64,000 nucleotides of DNA from Candidatus Symbiobacter mobilis CR (GCF_000477435.1 NC_022576.1:2728001-2792000); one strand, 5' to 3'; positions 8,417 to 18,218 are shown, counted from the stretch's first letter. A program made the numbers and translations. The notes: generated by a model from the letters alone, not told the origin.

Positions 8417-9556
8417 ATGAGACGCAGCATGTACAACAGGCTGCTCGCGTTGGCTAAGGCGCTGGTTCCCCTGGCGCTGGTGGGGGCGTCGTCCCTGCCA
8501 GCGCAGGGCGTGCAGCCCGATCATTGGGCGGTATGGGTGGGCGCCGAGGAGGAATCGATGGGCGTCGGCGTTCCGGTGCTGGCGCTGGATCGGGATGACT
8601 GGGCCACGTATCTGCATGCAATGGGGCAGTCCGGCAGGGCGTTGCGTCGCATCGAAGCGCACGCGGGCGCGATCCACCCCAGCGGATGGGGGCTGGCGGC
8701 GGTGGCCCGTTCGCAGACGTGGCTGGAGGCCAACGCAGACGCCGTGGCGCTGGCTGCGATGGAGTCCCGCCACAGCCTGCCGGAAGCACCGCGCCGTTTT
8801 GCGCTGTGGGCGCGTAGCGAGGCCTGGGATGGGCGCGGCCTGCGCGGGGTGACCCCGTGGTTTGCATTGGCCGATTCGCACACATGGCGATGGCAGGCCA
8901 GCGTGGACTGGCTGCGTCTGCACAAGCTGAAGGTGCGCAGTGTGGAAGGAGACATCGCCTACGAAGGCAGTACAGCGTATGACGCCAGGCTGCGTATGTA
9001 CCGCGCAGACCGCAACGTAACCGGGCGCTTTCTTCCCCCTTCCGGTGAGGTGGGCACCGGGGCCTCGCTTTCGCTGGCCCTGCAGGGCACGCCATGGCCA
9101 GGCTGGCGTGTAGACCTTCGAGCGCAGGACGTGGCTTCCCGACTGCGGTGGAAGCAGTTGGCCACCGACGAGCGCATCATCGACTCGCAAATCGCCATCC
9201 GCGCCGAAGACGGCACGCTGGATTACGCGCCGGTCATCCGTGGCAAAAAGGCCATCGCAGCCGTATCGACGACGATGAGAACGCAGTGGCAAGCCCTGCT
9301 GGGCTGGAGCCCCGGTGCATCCACCGTGGGGGAATGCACCCTGCGCACCGTGCGCATGGCCCCGCTGACGCAACGGTGGCTAGGGTGGCAACGCAACGCT
9401 GGCGCCCTGCGCTGGGGCGCAGAGCTGGAACCCACACTTGGCGCGTTACGGCTGTGGATTGGTGGGGAGCATGGGTACCTGACCCTCGCTACCGATGGGC
9501 GGGGTCTTTCCTCGCAATACCGGCAGATTGCAATGGGGTGGCAGTGGGGCTGGTGA
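8417..9556 (+). CDS. Unrecognised exported protein, possible outer-membrane protein
   Basis: A 379-residue protein of unknown family. Residues 1-30 form a signal peptide (MRRSMYNR, hydrophobic core, SLPAQG). The mature part is rich in Trp, Arg and alternating hydrophobic strands, and ends in an aromatic residue (MGWQWGW), as many outer-membrane barrels do. Barrel formation is an inference. It lies 35 bp after the 761-residue exported protein on the same strand, so the two are probably one transcription unit. ATG 8417 is used here; ATG 8429 is an alternative that still leaves a complete signal peptide. No strong Shine-Dalgarno box is seen before either. Confidence 0.72.
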   Translation: MRRSMYNRLLALAKALVPLALVGASSLPAQGVQPDHWAVWVGAEEESMGVGVPVLALDRDDWATYLHAMGQSGRALRRIEAHAGAIHPSGWGLAAVARSQTWLEANADAVALAAMESRHSLPEAPRRFALWARSEAWDGRGLRGVTPWFALADSHTWRWQASVDWLRLHKLKVRSVEGDIAYEGSTAYDARLRMYRADRNVTGRFLPPSGEVGTGASLSLALQGTPWPGWRVDLRAQDVASRLRWKQLATDERIIDSQIAIRAEDGTLDYAPVIRGKKAIAAVSTTMRTQWQALLGWSPGASTVGECTLRTVRMAPLTQRWLGWQRNAGALRWGAELEPTLGALRLWIGGEHGYLTLATDGRGLSSQYRQIAMGWQWGW

Positions 9557-9617
9557 TGGCGCATGTACGCTATGCGATGTCACGCCTTTTGCGCCCTGTT
9601 TCCCTAGTCTGCAAGCC

Positions 9618-11324
9618 ATGTCTACATTACCAAAACTGCCTTACGGCCTGAGCAATTTCCGGCAAGTCGCGCTGGAGGACTACTTTTATGTAGACCGCAC
9701 GGGGTACATCGCCAAGCTGGAAGCGCATGGGCGGTACCACGTGTTGATGCGCCCGCGCCGTTTTGGCAAAAGCCTATTCCTCTCGATGCTGGAGCACTAC
9801 TACGACCAGCTCCGCAAGTCCGAATTCGAAGCGCTATTTGGCAAGCTGCATGTGGGCCAGCATCCCACGCCGCTTGCCCATACATACCAAGTGCTTGTGC
9901 TCGACTTCAGTGGGATCGAAACGGGCCACGGCGTGGAGACCGTGCGGCGGGGCTTTGCTGCCAGGGTGGCGCTGCCAGGGATCCGCTTTTTACGGCGGTA
10001 TGGCTATCCTGCATCCGTTGTGGAGGAATTGCGTAGCCTGTCCTCCCCACAAGAACAACTCACCCTGCTCTGCCAATGCGTGGCGGATTCCGGCAACAAA
10101 TTGCTATTGCTGATTGACGAATACGACCACTTTGCCAACAGCCTGCTTGCTGAAGACATGGGTGCGTTTCGCGAGGCGGTCGGCAAGGGCGGTTTCGTTC
10201 GCAGCTTCTATGAAACCCTCAAAACCGCCACCCAGGCTGGGATGCTTGACCGGTTTTTCCTCACTGGCGTCACGGCGATCATGCTCGATAGCCTGACCAG
10301 TGGGTTCAACATCGCCAAAAACCTGACTTTCGAGGAAGACTTTCACGACATCCTGGGCTTTACCCGCGACGAAACGCTGACGTTGATTCGCCCCTTGGTC
10401 GAGGGCTGCCAGATGAATGCCGAGACAGTCATGGAAGACGTGACCCGCTGGTACAACGGATATCGCTTTCACCGCAGATGCGACACCGTCTACAACTCCG
10501 ACATGGTGCTGTACTTTGCGGACAACTTTGACCGCAAGCGCTGCGCATATCCCGACCGGATGCTCGACGAGAACATAGCATCGGATTACGGCAAGCTAAT
10601 GGCGCTGTTTGCGATAGGAGACCGCACGGACAACTACCGCGTGCTCGAAGCGTTGGTGACGGAAGGCGAAGTCATTGCCCAGCAGCAGCGACGCTTCGAC
10701 CTTGACAAAGCCTTTGGGCGGGACGACTTCATCAGTTTGCTGGCCTACGTGGGCTTTGCTTCGCTGGTGTCCGTCCAGTCGGATCGGATGCGTTACGCGA
10801 TTCCCAATTACGTGATTCGGGAGTTGTACTTTCAGTATTTCCTGGTGGAGTGGGAACGGCGCAACCAGTTGACGTTGCCATTGCATGAATTGGCCGATGC
10901 GTTGTATGCGCTATCCGATTTCAACAACCTCGAACCGCTGCGCGCCAAGCTGGAATACGTGCTACGCCACTTGTCGAACCGCGACAGCATGCGGATGGAC
11001 GAGAAGCATCTCAAAGTCATCCTGATCACGCTGCTGTTTCAGACATCGGTTTGGTATTTGCAAAGCGAACCCGAGGTAAACCGCCGCTACCCGGACATCT
11101 TGCTGCGGGAACGCAGCCCGTACACGCTGGCCGGGCAACACCTGATCGAACTGAAGTACGCGAAAAAACAGGACGGCGAAGCGGGGTGGGAAGCAAAACG
11201 GCAAGAAGGCCTGGAACAAATCGCCGGGTATCGTGCGTTGCCCGATATTGCACCGATGGCAAAGCTGCATTGCTGGTTGTTGCTGACGGATGGGGAACGG
11301 GTGGAGGTAGTGGAGGTGGTGTGA
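9618..11324 (+). CDS. AAA-ATPase-like / DUF1703 PD-(D/E)XK family protein
   Basis: A 568-residue protein of the AAA-ATPase-like plus DUF1703 nuclease architecture. The N-terminus YVDRTGYIAKLE and the P-loop-like RPRRFGKSLFLSML (residues 45-58) are diagnostic. LLLIDEYD is the Walker B equivalent. The C-terminal 100 residues carry the nuclease-like core, ending in HLIELKYAKK (about residue 510). Such genes are common in bacteroidetes and scattered in proteobacteria; their function is unproven, though mobility or defence roles are proposed. The ATG at 9618 follows the upstream gene by 61 bp. The open frame extends further upstream but overlaps the previous gene, and the family N-terminus supports ATG 9618. 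It sits next to the convergent restriction cluster. Confidence 0.88.
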   Translation: MSTLPKLPYGLSNFRQVALEDYFYVDRTGYIAKLEAHGRYHVLMRPRRFGKSLFLSMLEHYYDQLRKSEFEALFGKLHVGQHPTPLAHTYQVLVLDFSGIETGHGVETVRRGFAARVALPGIRFLRRYGYPASVVEELRSLSSPQEQLTLLCQCVADSGNKLLLLIDEYDHFANSLLAEDMGAFREAVGKGGFVRSFYETLKTATQAGMLDRFFLTGVTAIMLDSLTSGFNIAKNLTFEEDFHDILGFTRDETLTLIRPLVEGCQMNAETVMEDVTRWYNGYRFHRRCDTVYNSDMVLYFADNFDRKRCAYPDRMLDENIASDYGKLMALFAIGDRTDNYRVLEALVTEGEVIAQQQRRFDLDKAFGRDDFISLLAYVGFASLVSVQSDRMRYAIPNYVIRELYFQYFLVEWERRNQLTLPLHELADALYALSDFNNLEPLRAKLEYVLRHLSNRDSMRMDEKHLKVILITLLFQTSVWYLQSEPEVNRRYPDILLRERSPYTLAGQHLIELKYAKKQDGEAGWEAKRQEGLEQIAGYRALPDIAPMAKLHCWLLLTDGERVEVVEVV

Positions 11325-11346
11325 GGGGCATGCCGCTGTTTCTGCA

Positions 11347-12450
11347 TCACCTCTGTGGGGTTTTCTTCTTTCTGTTCCACAGTTCTTCGCAGGGGGTGGG
11401 GTGGTTCCGAATGGCCGATGCCTTTTCGGCCCCGAATCCCCATTGACCTTCTTTGGCGTAGTCCATCAATTGGCGTCTGCGGTTTTTGCTTGCCCATACG
11501 CCGTGTTTTCCTTGGGAATCCGGTCGCAAATAATCGTGGATCAGATTTGCGACAAACTCCGATTCCGTCTCGGGAGGTTCGTCACGGCGCAATGCCACAT
11601 CGTGTTCGATCTCTCCGTTCGGGATCCAGTACGGATCGCCAAATAGCCGCGCTGTCAGGCTCAGCACATGGTCCACGACCGAATCCTCGGTCAGCAACGC
11701 CAGCACATCGTCGATATAGGCCGTGTTCGGCTTCTGAAAAACGATGCGGCCCCGCAGGAAGTCGGCTTCGGAAGGGGCGACGCGATGGCCTTCTTCGTCG
11801 TAGACGAGAAATTTCGCATGGGTTGACAAGCTGGCGTAGGGCGAGGTTGAGACGAGCACGCCGCGAATGCGGAAAGTCCATTCCTTTCCCTCGAATTCGA
11901 CCTTTTGCCCACTCGCGGCGAGTTGGCGCTCCACCACATGCGGCATGTACAGCGTCGAGACGATTTTGTAATCCGACCATCCGCCGACCGCGCCCACCGC
12001 GAGGCCCTTGGGATCGACGAAACCGAAGGTCTGCGTTCGGGAACCATGGTCCAGAATCCAGACGATGAAATCGGGATAAAACCAATCGGAATCGTCAACG
12101 CGAAGACGGAACGAATCGTCGCGCTTTTCCAGATTGCGTTGAAGCCACATTTCCTTGTCCCCCCATCGCAGCGGCGTTTTGTCGCTCTTGGGATGGTTCC
12201 CTGCCGGGTACAGCCGACGAATCAGGTCGCGAACGAAGGCTTCCTCGTGCTCATCGAGCTGGCCTGGGCCAACGTCGATCCCTTCCTCATTGGGTTTCAG
12301 CAGCAGTGGCTGGTACACACTGCCAGGGGCCAGTACTTCCACGGCGCCCTGCGGATCGACGATCAAAGGCAAGTTGTCGATATCCGGACAACGGAACGGG
12401 ACGCCGAACAGCCCACTTTGGACGGGCTTTGCGGGTTTCTTACTCGACAT
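11347..12450 (-). CDS. PD-DxK nuclease-like subunit of a split restriction system
   Basis: A 367-residue protein whose middle shows a nuclease core: YPDFIVWILD at about 125-134 (D127) and GFVDPKGL at about 143-150 (D146-x-K148), with acidic residues E100 and E108 upstream. This pattern resembles the C-terminal endonuclease module of type III Res proteins, where PDF and ETKG motifs occur, but here it is a separate polypeptide and the last motif reads DPK. It is the last gene of a three-gene minus-strand cluster and overlaps the helicase gene by 11 bp. An AAGGA box inside the helicase end, 8 bases before ATG 12450, shows it has its own ribosome binding site. The nuclease role is inferred from motifs and position only. 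Confidence 0.72.
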   Translation of the reverse strand: MSSKKPAKPVQSGLFGVPFRCPDIDNLPLIVDPQGAVEVLAPGSVYQPLLLKPNEEGIDVGPGQLDEHEEAFVRDLIRRLYPAGNHPKSDKTPLRWGDKEMWLQRNLEKRDDSFRLRVDDSDWFYPDFIVWILDHGSRTQTFGFVDPKGLAVGAVGGWSDYKIVSTLYMPHVVERQLAASGQKVEFEGKEWTFRIRGVLVSTSPYASLSTHAKFLVYDEEGHRVAPSEADFLRGRIVFQKPNTAYIDDVLALLTEDSVVDHVLSLTARLFGDPYWIPNGEIEHDVALRRDEPPETESEFVANLIHDYLRPDSQGKHGVWASKNRRRQLMDYAKEGQWGFGAEKASAIRNHPTPCEELWNRKKKTPQR

Positions 12451-14905
12451 GCTCGAATTCCTTGAAATACGTGTCGGGAATGCCGCCCTCGTCGGAGGGA
12501 ACCAGGCCGTAGCGACTCATGCGGTTTTCCTGTTTGCGGTATGCGCTCTCGAACAAACGCCGCACCACGGTGGTGGCCATACGCTGCAACCGCGCCAGAT
12601 CGGCAGGCCCGCGAACGGCGAGCATTCCGGGCAGCCCCGTGATGTTGTATTTCTCGCTATCGAGTGCGCACTGGATGGCTTGCATGTCGAAAGCGAAGTT
12701 CCACCAGCGCTGCATTTGCCTCCACTCGACCATCTCCCGGTACACCGCATTGAGATCGAGCAGCACGCTCCATTGCCGGAACTCGGCAGTGATGTCTTCC
12801 CCCACCACGCCTTGGCGCACTGTGGCGTTGCCCTCCTTCAGCATTGCCGTGGAAACCGTTGCGGTTAACGCAACCTTGACCTGGTTGACCCCGGCGAGCC
12901 AATCTTTTCCCGTAGCGGATACGCGGAAGTCGCCAGGATGCGGCGCAAACGCCCGCACCGATTGCAGCAGCGCCGGGGCGTGCTTGCGAACGTTGCACTC
13001 GATGCGCCGAAGCATCGGCACGCCGTTGTTGCCAAGGCTTTGCAGGAATGCGTCGAGATACCTGGATTGCAGGCCATAAACATACGCGGTTTGCAGGGGA
13101 ACCAGCTCGGCGGGCGGCTGTGCCAGCCTTTTGCCGTTGCCGCCCACCCCGGCAAAGCGCACCACGCGCCCGAACATCTGGATGATGAGCGAACCTTCCC
13201 CCTGCCCCAAGCGCAGCAAGGTCAGGCTGGAAGCGCGGTAGTTGTCCCAGCCCTCTGCAAACCGGCGTGAGCCGATCAACACTTGCAAGCCACTGTGGGG
13301 CGCATCGAGTTCTGCGAACAGCGACCCCGACATGGCATCGTCTTCGACGGCCAAATGGGCTGCTTCGAGCGCTTTCTTCAGGCCGATGGCATCGCCAACG
13401 TTGACCACGCCGTAGTAATGCGATGTATCGCCGCGCAACAACCCCAGGCCCAATTCACCAGCCGCAGACTTGAGCACGCGCAGCACCGGCTTGTCGCCTT
13501 GCTGCCAGGCAAAACAGTCGGCCAGAATGCGCACGGCAAGGTCGCCCGCCTGCCAACCTTCCGTTGCTTTGCGCACTTCTGCAGGCAACAGTTCGGCACC
13601 GACCGTGGTCGTCGCCAAAAGTTGCTCCAGGCTTTGCGCCAATGTCGATGGATTCGCGAGCATCGTCGAAAGGTAGGCCAGAACTTCGACCACGTCGGAA
13701 GTCTGCTGCTTGTCTCCCTCGTTTTTCTGGCTGCCGATGACGGAAAGGCCCAACAGAATCCACAGCGGTGCAGCCACTTGCAGCCTTTGTTCCGTAGCGG
13801 TTTTCTGGGCCTGGGCGGAACGGAAACTGGCGACCTGATGCCAGAACGATAGCAGCGCGGCAGTCATCGTCTGGCGCTGGGTCGTGGCGCTGGCATCCCC
13901 TTTCGACTGCACGCGCACATGCCAGAAATCCTTGCCGTACCGATCTTGATGAAAGCGGTCGTAGGCGTAATCGAAGACCACCGACTTGGCGTAGCGGTCG
14001 AAGGCATGTTCCGCTTCCGCCACCTGGCCAAAGGTTGCGGAGAACTCGATCAGCATCCCGCGATGGGGGGCGTGGCGCGCCCCCACGCCGGCAAGGTTGG
14101 CTTGCAGGGCTTTCCAGATGCTGGATTCGGACTTCTGCCCTTTATGGCCTTCGTCGACGAAAACGAGGTTGCTGCCGTCGGCAAAGACGCTCGTCGGTAC
14201 CGTCACGCCATCGCCTTTTTTCTCGTTTGCCAGCTTGTTGATGTCGAGCACGATCACGGTATCCGAAGGAAGACGCCCGATGCTGGATGCGTCGCCATCC
14301 ATCGGGTAGGCAAAGACCTCCCACGTCGTTAGCGCACGCAGCCTCTCGGCGTGTTGCCGGGTCAATGATTCCGAAGGCGTGACGACGATCCGCCGGTCCC
14401 AGGAACGGCGCCGTTCCAACAAGGCCATGCATGCGTGCAGGAGATGGGTTTTGCCCGCCGCCGTCGCCATCCAGAAAGCCGCCCATTGCAAATCGGCATC
14501 GACGAATTCCGTCACCGTCTCGGCATCGGGGTTGCGTTGCGCAAGAAAGGTGTTCAGGCGGATGAGGAACGCCGAAGCATCCTCCCTTTGCGCATCCATC
14601 CAGTGGGCAAAGAGCACCAGCGCCAGATATTGGGCGTAACGGGGGGCGAACTGCACGCGACCGCACGCCTGCCGTACTTCGTCATCAAGGATAGAGAGGT
14701 GCGCGGTATCCCTTTTGCAAACAGACCCCAATGCTTCCAGGTACCTGCCCTCGGTCAAGCCATGCTTTGCGCCGATCGTGTCTTCCACCGTCCGCAATTG
14801 CGCCATCGCGGAAGGGAGCGCCAGGCCCAATTCGGCGGCCAGCGCATCGCGCAGCACCAGGGCGGATTGCAACCGGGCGTGGCCCGAGCGTTTTACAGGT
14901 GGCAT
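12440..14905 (-). CDS. SF2 DEAD/ResIII-type helicase subunit of the restriction cluster
   Basis: An 821-residue superfamily 2 helicase/translocase. The motifs are Walker A (ATAAGKT) at 147-153, DEGH at 251-254, FSAT at 288-291, and a motif V/VI region with GSRRFAEGWDN followed by QMFGRVVR at about 575. This matches Res-type motors of type III restriction enzymes, but no PD-(D/E)XK core is visible in the last 240 residues; the nuclease motif is in the next gene. The frame is open 93 codons further upstream, but that stretch lies inside the methyltransferase gene; ATG 14905 starts 28 bp after the methyltransferase stop and is preferred. It would drive ATP-dependent DNA translocation for the system. 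Confidence 0.88.
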   Translation of the reverse strand: MPPVKRSGHARLQSALVLRDALAAELGLALPSAMAQLRTVEDTIGAKHGLTEGRYLEALGSVCKRDTAHLSILDDEVRQACGRVQFAPRYAQYLALVLFAHWMDAQREDASAFLIRLNTFLAQRNPDAETVTEFVDADLQWAAFWMATAAGKTHLLHACMALLERRRSWDRRIVVTPSESLTRQHAERLRALTTWEVFAYPMDGDASSIGRLPSDTVIVLDINKLANEKKGDGVTVPTSVFADGSNLVFVDEGHKGQKSESSIWKALQANLAGVGARHAPHRGMLIEFSATFGQVAEAEHAFDRYAKSVVFDYAYDRFHQDRYGKDFWHVRVQSKGDASATTQRQTMTAALLSFWHQVASFRSAQAQKTATEQRLQVAAPLWILLGLSVIGSQKNEGDKQQTSDVVEVLAYLSTMLANPSTLAQSLEQLLATTTVGAELLPAEVRKATEGWQAGDLAVRILADCFAWQQGDKPVLRVLKSAAGELGLGLLRGDTSHYYGVVNVGDAIGLKKALEAAHLAVEDDAMSGSLFAELDAPHSGLQVLIGSRRFAEGWDNYRASSLTLLRLGQGEGSLIIQMFGRVVRFAGVGGNGKRLAQPPAELVPLQTAYVYGLQSRYLDAFLQSLGNNGVPMLRRIECNVRKHAPALLQSVRAFAPHPGDFRVSATGKDWLAGVNQVKVALTATVSTAMLKEGNATVRQGVVGEDITAEFRQWSVLLDLNAVYREMVEWRQMQRWWNFAFDMQAIQCALDSEKYNITGLPGMLAVRGPADLARLQRMATTVVRRLFESAYRKQENRMSRYGLVPSDEGGIPDTYFKEFEHVE

Positions 14906-14933
14906 GGTGGATAGGAAAGTCGCGCAGCGGCTA

Positions 14934-17900
14934 TTAGTGATTCTTGCCAAATTGCAAGGCAAAAATGGATTCAATGGCCTCGAATCTGTCACACCCCTCG
15001 AAAAACAGGCTCGCTGGGTCATTGGTGTAAAAACGATCAGCCGGGTGCGTGGCCATTTTGGTTTGTACCCACTCGGCAGAGCCTTGGGCGGCGCAGTAGC
15101 GGAACAATACCGTAACAGCCTGCCCGCGCCGGTTACGGCCCAGCAGCACGACGCCATGTTCTTCCCAGTACAGCCTATCGACATGCAATCCTAGCAAATA
15201 GGGAATGCTTTCGACCAAATCCACTTCCTGGGGTTGTGCTTTTCCACCGCCAGCGGCGCGTTGGAGTTGGTAGCCGAAGGGTGTTGTGAAACGTTCCACA
15301 CCACAGTACTGATCTTGTGTTATGGAATTCAAACGGTATTGCAAGGAGAAAGCGGGATGTTGGAATGGCAAATTTCCAGAACCGCCGATTTCTGTTTCAG
15401 TATGCAAATTTGCAAGAGTGTCGTCATACTGTTCCAGACTTTGCACACGCAGACAAAGACCCTTGCCGTTGCTGTGAATAGGCAAGCCAGATTTCCAATC
15501 TAGGCCAAAAGCCAGCTTTTTGATACGCTTCAATAAAATAGGCTCAAAATGTTTACCGCCTTCTACCAGCAAAACCTTTCTTGTTACCCGTTCATCTCGG
15601 CAAGCGTTTGCAACAGCCTGCCAAGTTGTGCCTGACCCAGCAAAGAAATCCATCACCCAATCCCCATCGCCAGAGGCTTGCGCAACAAATCGCGCAACCA
15701 GGCTGGCTGGTTTGGGATTGGGGAACTGCTTGGACTTGCCCAGCAATTTGGTCAGGTCTTTTTCGCCATCGCTGTAATCCAGAACCACAGATTGTGCAAC
15801 CTGGGTATCTACATCGTGCAGAAATCGTTTGATTTGCGGCACCCTATCTTTGTGCGTATTTCCCCAAACAATTCTATCTTTCTGCACGAGTTCCGTAAAA
15901 GCGCCTGAGTAGCCCTCCAGCGGTTCATAAGGGAATCGCCAACCTGTTTTGGGAATCTTGTCTGCAGGAATGGCATGGCCATCCGGGTGGTGGGGTGTGT
16001 AGTAGCGGTAATTCGGGCTGTTGGGATTTTTTGTATCTTCTTTGAGTTGCCCCGCAGCGGCGCCCTGTGCAAGATTGTCTTCCCGCCAAACCCATATCTT
16101 TGCTGAAACTGTTCTTGCGGAAGTCTCCGTTACGAGCATGCCATTTTCATCTCTGTATTCAGCGTGCTTGTAGTTGAACAATCCCCGCCATGGATCGAGG
16201 TTGGATTTGTATTCTTCGCCTGCGTCTTCGAATTCAGCCTTCAATTCTTCTATATGCGATTTGTACAGATCGGAAATATATTTTTCGATCTCTGCAATGG
16301 TTGGGTAACCAGGGTTGATCCGTTCCATCAATTCCAAGACATCGCCCGCCCCAGGCTTGGACTCGCGAAACATCATCTTGTCTGCTTTGGCTGCACCGAT
16401 GTCCTTGGTATAAACAGCCACATATTCGTGGTTTGTAGAAAAAGTGGGAGACTGGTTTTTGGTTGTATTTTGGCCCCAAACAATTTCTTCAACGCGGTTG
16501 TTTGCGCCGAAGGTTGCATTCATCGCTTGTAGCAAACTATCACGCTCGTTCTCGTCGATGCTGACATAGATGGCACTCGATGGAGGCATGAAATGCCGCG
16601 CTTGCTCCAACCGACTGTGGATCATCGCAATCCAGCTTGCATGTTGAAAAGCATCTTTGTAAGGAAATCCATCTCCGCCTTTGTTGTATGGCGGGTCGAT
16701 GTAAATGCATTTCACTTTCTCCCGGTACTTTTCCGAAAGGGTGTGGAGTGCCTGCCAGTTGTCCGACTGAATTGCCACACCATCGAGAGCATCATCTAGT
16801 GATTCTTCCATAGTCATGGCACCCAGCATCGACCACTTGAATCCATCATTGAAGTGATGTGTATCTATCGGTAAAGGTAGATATTGTTTTCTAGTATTGG
16901 ATACCAAATCGCCTTGCGTTTTCTGCAAACAATCCGATGCGTTGTCATACTCGCCAAACCCCAGCTCTTTCCATTCCTTCTTTTGTTTCTGGACAATGCC
17001 GTCGATATGGTGTGCCAACCACTCCGGGCAATAGCGTTCGAGTCGATCCAGGGTAATGACATAGCGGGTTTCGAATACCAGTTTTTTCTTTTCCAATAAT
17101 GATTTCTGAAAATCTTCGAGCGCAGCCAGAAAACCGATGATTTGTAGGCCAATCTCGCGGACGAGGCGTGCCACCTTCATGGTGCGTAGGGGAAGGTCGG
17201 AGCGCTGCATTGCGCCTGCAAGAAGCTGATCGACATCGATCACTTCCACTTTGATGTAGAGATCGAGGTCTTCGGTCAGCGCTTCCTGGAGCCGTTTGTG
17301 AATGAAAAAGTCGCTTTGGTTCCGGGCCACAAAGCGATGCAGCCAGCGGCGGATATCGTCTACGGTTTCTGCAGATCCACCCGCGCCAGCCTTTTGCACT
17401 GCGGCGACGATCTCGTCTTTTTGTTTTTCGGATTGCGCGCCTTTGCGGTATTGCAGGCAAACCGTGATGACCTGGCCGTCGTTGCTGGTGTTGTGCAATG
17501 CGTAATGTGCCCTGTCATTCGGTTTCAATGCGGCGCGGGTGGCCTGCAAACTGTCAGGCTCTACGGTAAAAACCAGGCGTTTCCCATTGGCCAATTGAAC
17601 GGGAAAATCGGTAAAGATATCGCCCGATTTGATGTAGTACATGCCCTCGGTCGCCCAATGAAATTCGGTATCTTCACCCGTCGATCTGATATAGCGTGCG
17701 CCGCTTTTGCCATAACGCCGTTCGACGATGAAATCGCCATCCTGGTAATGGCGGGAAAAGAATTGGTACAACCGGTTCAATACTTCGGTTCGATCCTGCT
17801 GCACAGTTTGTTGGCTGGATTGGGACGCAATGCGGCTTTGGTACTCCGCTACGATATTTTGTAGCGCGGGAAAGCTTTCGGCTTTCGATAGCGCTTCTTC

Positions 17901-18218
17901 CCGTTGTGCCTGCGTCATTCCGGGCCTGATTCCCAATTGTTGTTCCAGTTCTTTCAGGCGGAATTTGTCTGTGGCTTGTTCTTCTTGGCCTTCCGCCAAA
18001 AACGCTTGATTGAGCAATGTCGAAAGTTTGCCGCCTTCAAGCCATTTTCCATTTTTGTCGCTACGCACTTTTCCAAGAAAGGCTTGTACTTCCCTATTGT
18101 GGCGACGGATCACGCGGTATATCCCAAAATCCAAAGCCTGGGCTTCTTCCATCTGGAATAATTCCGTCATCAACTCGACGAAACGGGTTTCCACTTGCTG
18201 TTGGGAAGATGTTTTCAT
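14934..18218 (-). CDS. Large beta-class N6-adenine/N4-cytosine DNA methyltransferase (Mod-like)
   Basis: A 1094-residue methyltransferase. Catalytic motif IV (IDPPYNKGG) is at about 507 and the SAM-binding motif I (MDFFAGSGTT) at about 855, the order of beta-class enzymes such as type III Mod. The region between them should hold the target-recognition part. The first 480 residues, beginning with ELFQMEEAQALDFGIYRVI, are an extra charged domain not found in classical Mod proteins. The frame extends 175 codons upstream, but that part overlaps the divergent leader and looks non-coding; ATG 18218 gives the expected family start, though no good Shine-Dalgarno box is visible. Base composition appears lower in GC than the surrounding genes, which suggests transfer. 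The helicase and nuclease genes follow. Confidence 0.88.
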   Translation of the reverse strand: MKTSSQQQVETRFVELMTELFQMEEAQALDFGIYRVIRRHNREVQAFLGKVRSDKNGKWLEGGKLSTLLNQAFLAEGQEEQATDKFRLKELEQQLGIRPGMTQAQREEALSKAESFPALQNIVAEYQSRIASQSSQQTVQQDRTEVLNRLYQFFSRHYQDGDFIVERRYGKSGARYIRSTGEDTEFHWATEGMYYIKSGDIFTDFPVQLANGKRLVFTVEPDSLQATRAALKPNDRAHYALHNTSNDGQVITVCLQYRKGAQSEKQKDEIVAAVQKAGAGGSAETVDDIRRWLHRFVARNQSDFFIHKRLQEALTEDLDLYIKVEVIDVDQLLAGAMQRSDLPLRTMKVARLVREIGLQIIGFLAALEDFQKSLLEKKKLVFETRYVITLDRLERYCPEWLAHHIDGIVQKQKKEWKELGFGEYDNASDCLQKTQGDLVSNTRKQYLPLPIDTHHFNDGFKWSMLGAMTMEESLDDALDGVAIQSDNWQALHTLSEKYREKVKCIYIDPPYNKGGDGFPYKDAFQHASWIAMIHSRLEQARHFMPPSSAIYVSIDENERDSLLQAMNATFGANNRVEEIVWGQNTTKNQSPTFSTNHEYVAVYTKDIGAAKADKMMFRESKPGAGDVLELMERINPGYPTIAEIEKYISDLYKSHIEELKAEFEDAGEEYKSNLDPWRGLFNYKHAEYRDENGMLVTETSARTVSAKIWVWREDNLAQGAAAGQLKEDTKNPNSPNYRYYTPHHPDGHAIPADKIPKTGWRFPYEPLEGYSGAFTELVQKDRIVWGNTHKDRVPQIKRFLHDVDTQVAQSVVLDYSDGEKDLTKLLGKSKQFPNPKPASLVARFVAQASGDGDWVMDFFAGSGTTWQAVANACRDERVTRKVLLVEGGKHFEPILLKRIKKLAFGLDWKSGLPIHSNGKGLCLRVQSLEQYDDTLANLHTETEIGGSGNLPFQHPAFSLQYRLNSITQDQYCGVERFTTPFGYQLQRAAGGGKAQPQEVDLVESIPYLLGLHVDRLYWEEHGVVLLGRNRRGQAVTVLFRYCAAQGSAEWVQTKMATHPADRFYTNDPASLFFEGCDRFEAIESIFALQFGKNH

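Noticed and set aside
12440..12450. Frameshift between helicase and nuclease genes that would restore a classical Res protein
   Set aside because: The second gene has its own Shine-Dalgarno box and ATG, and its first 100 residues do not continue the helicase; a true gene boundary is more likely.
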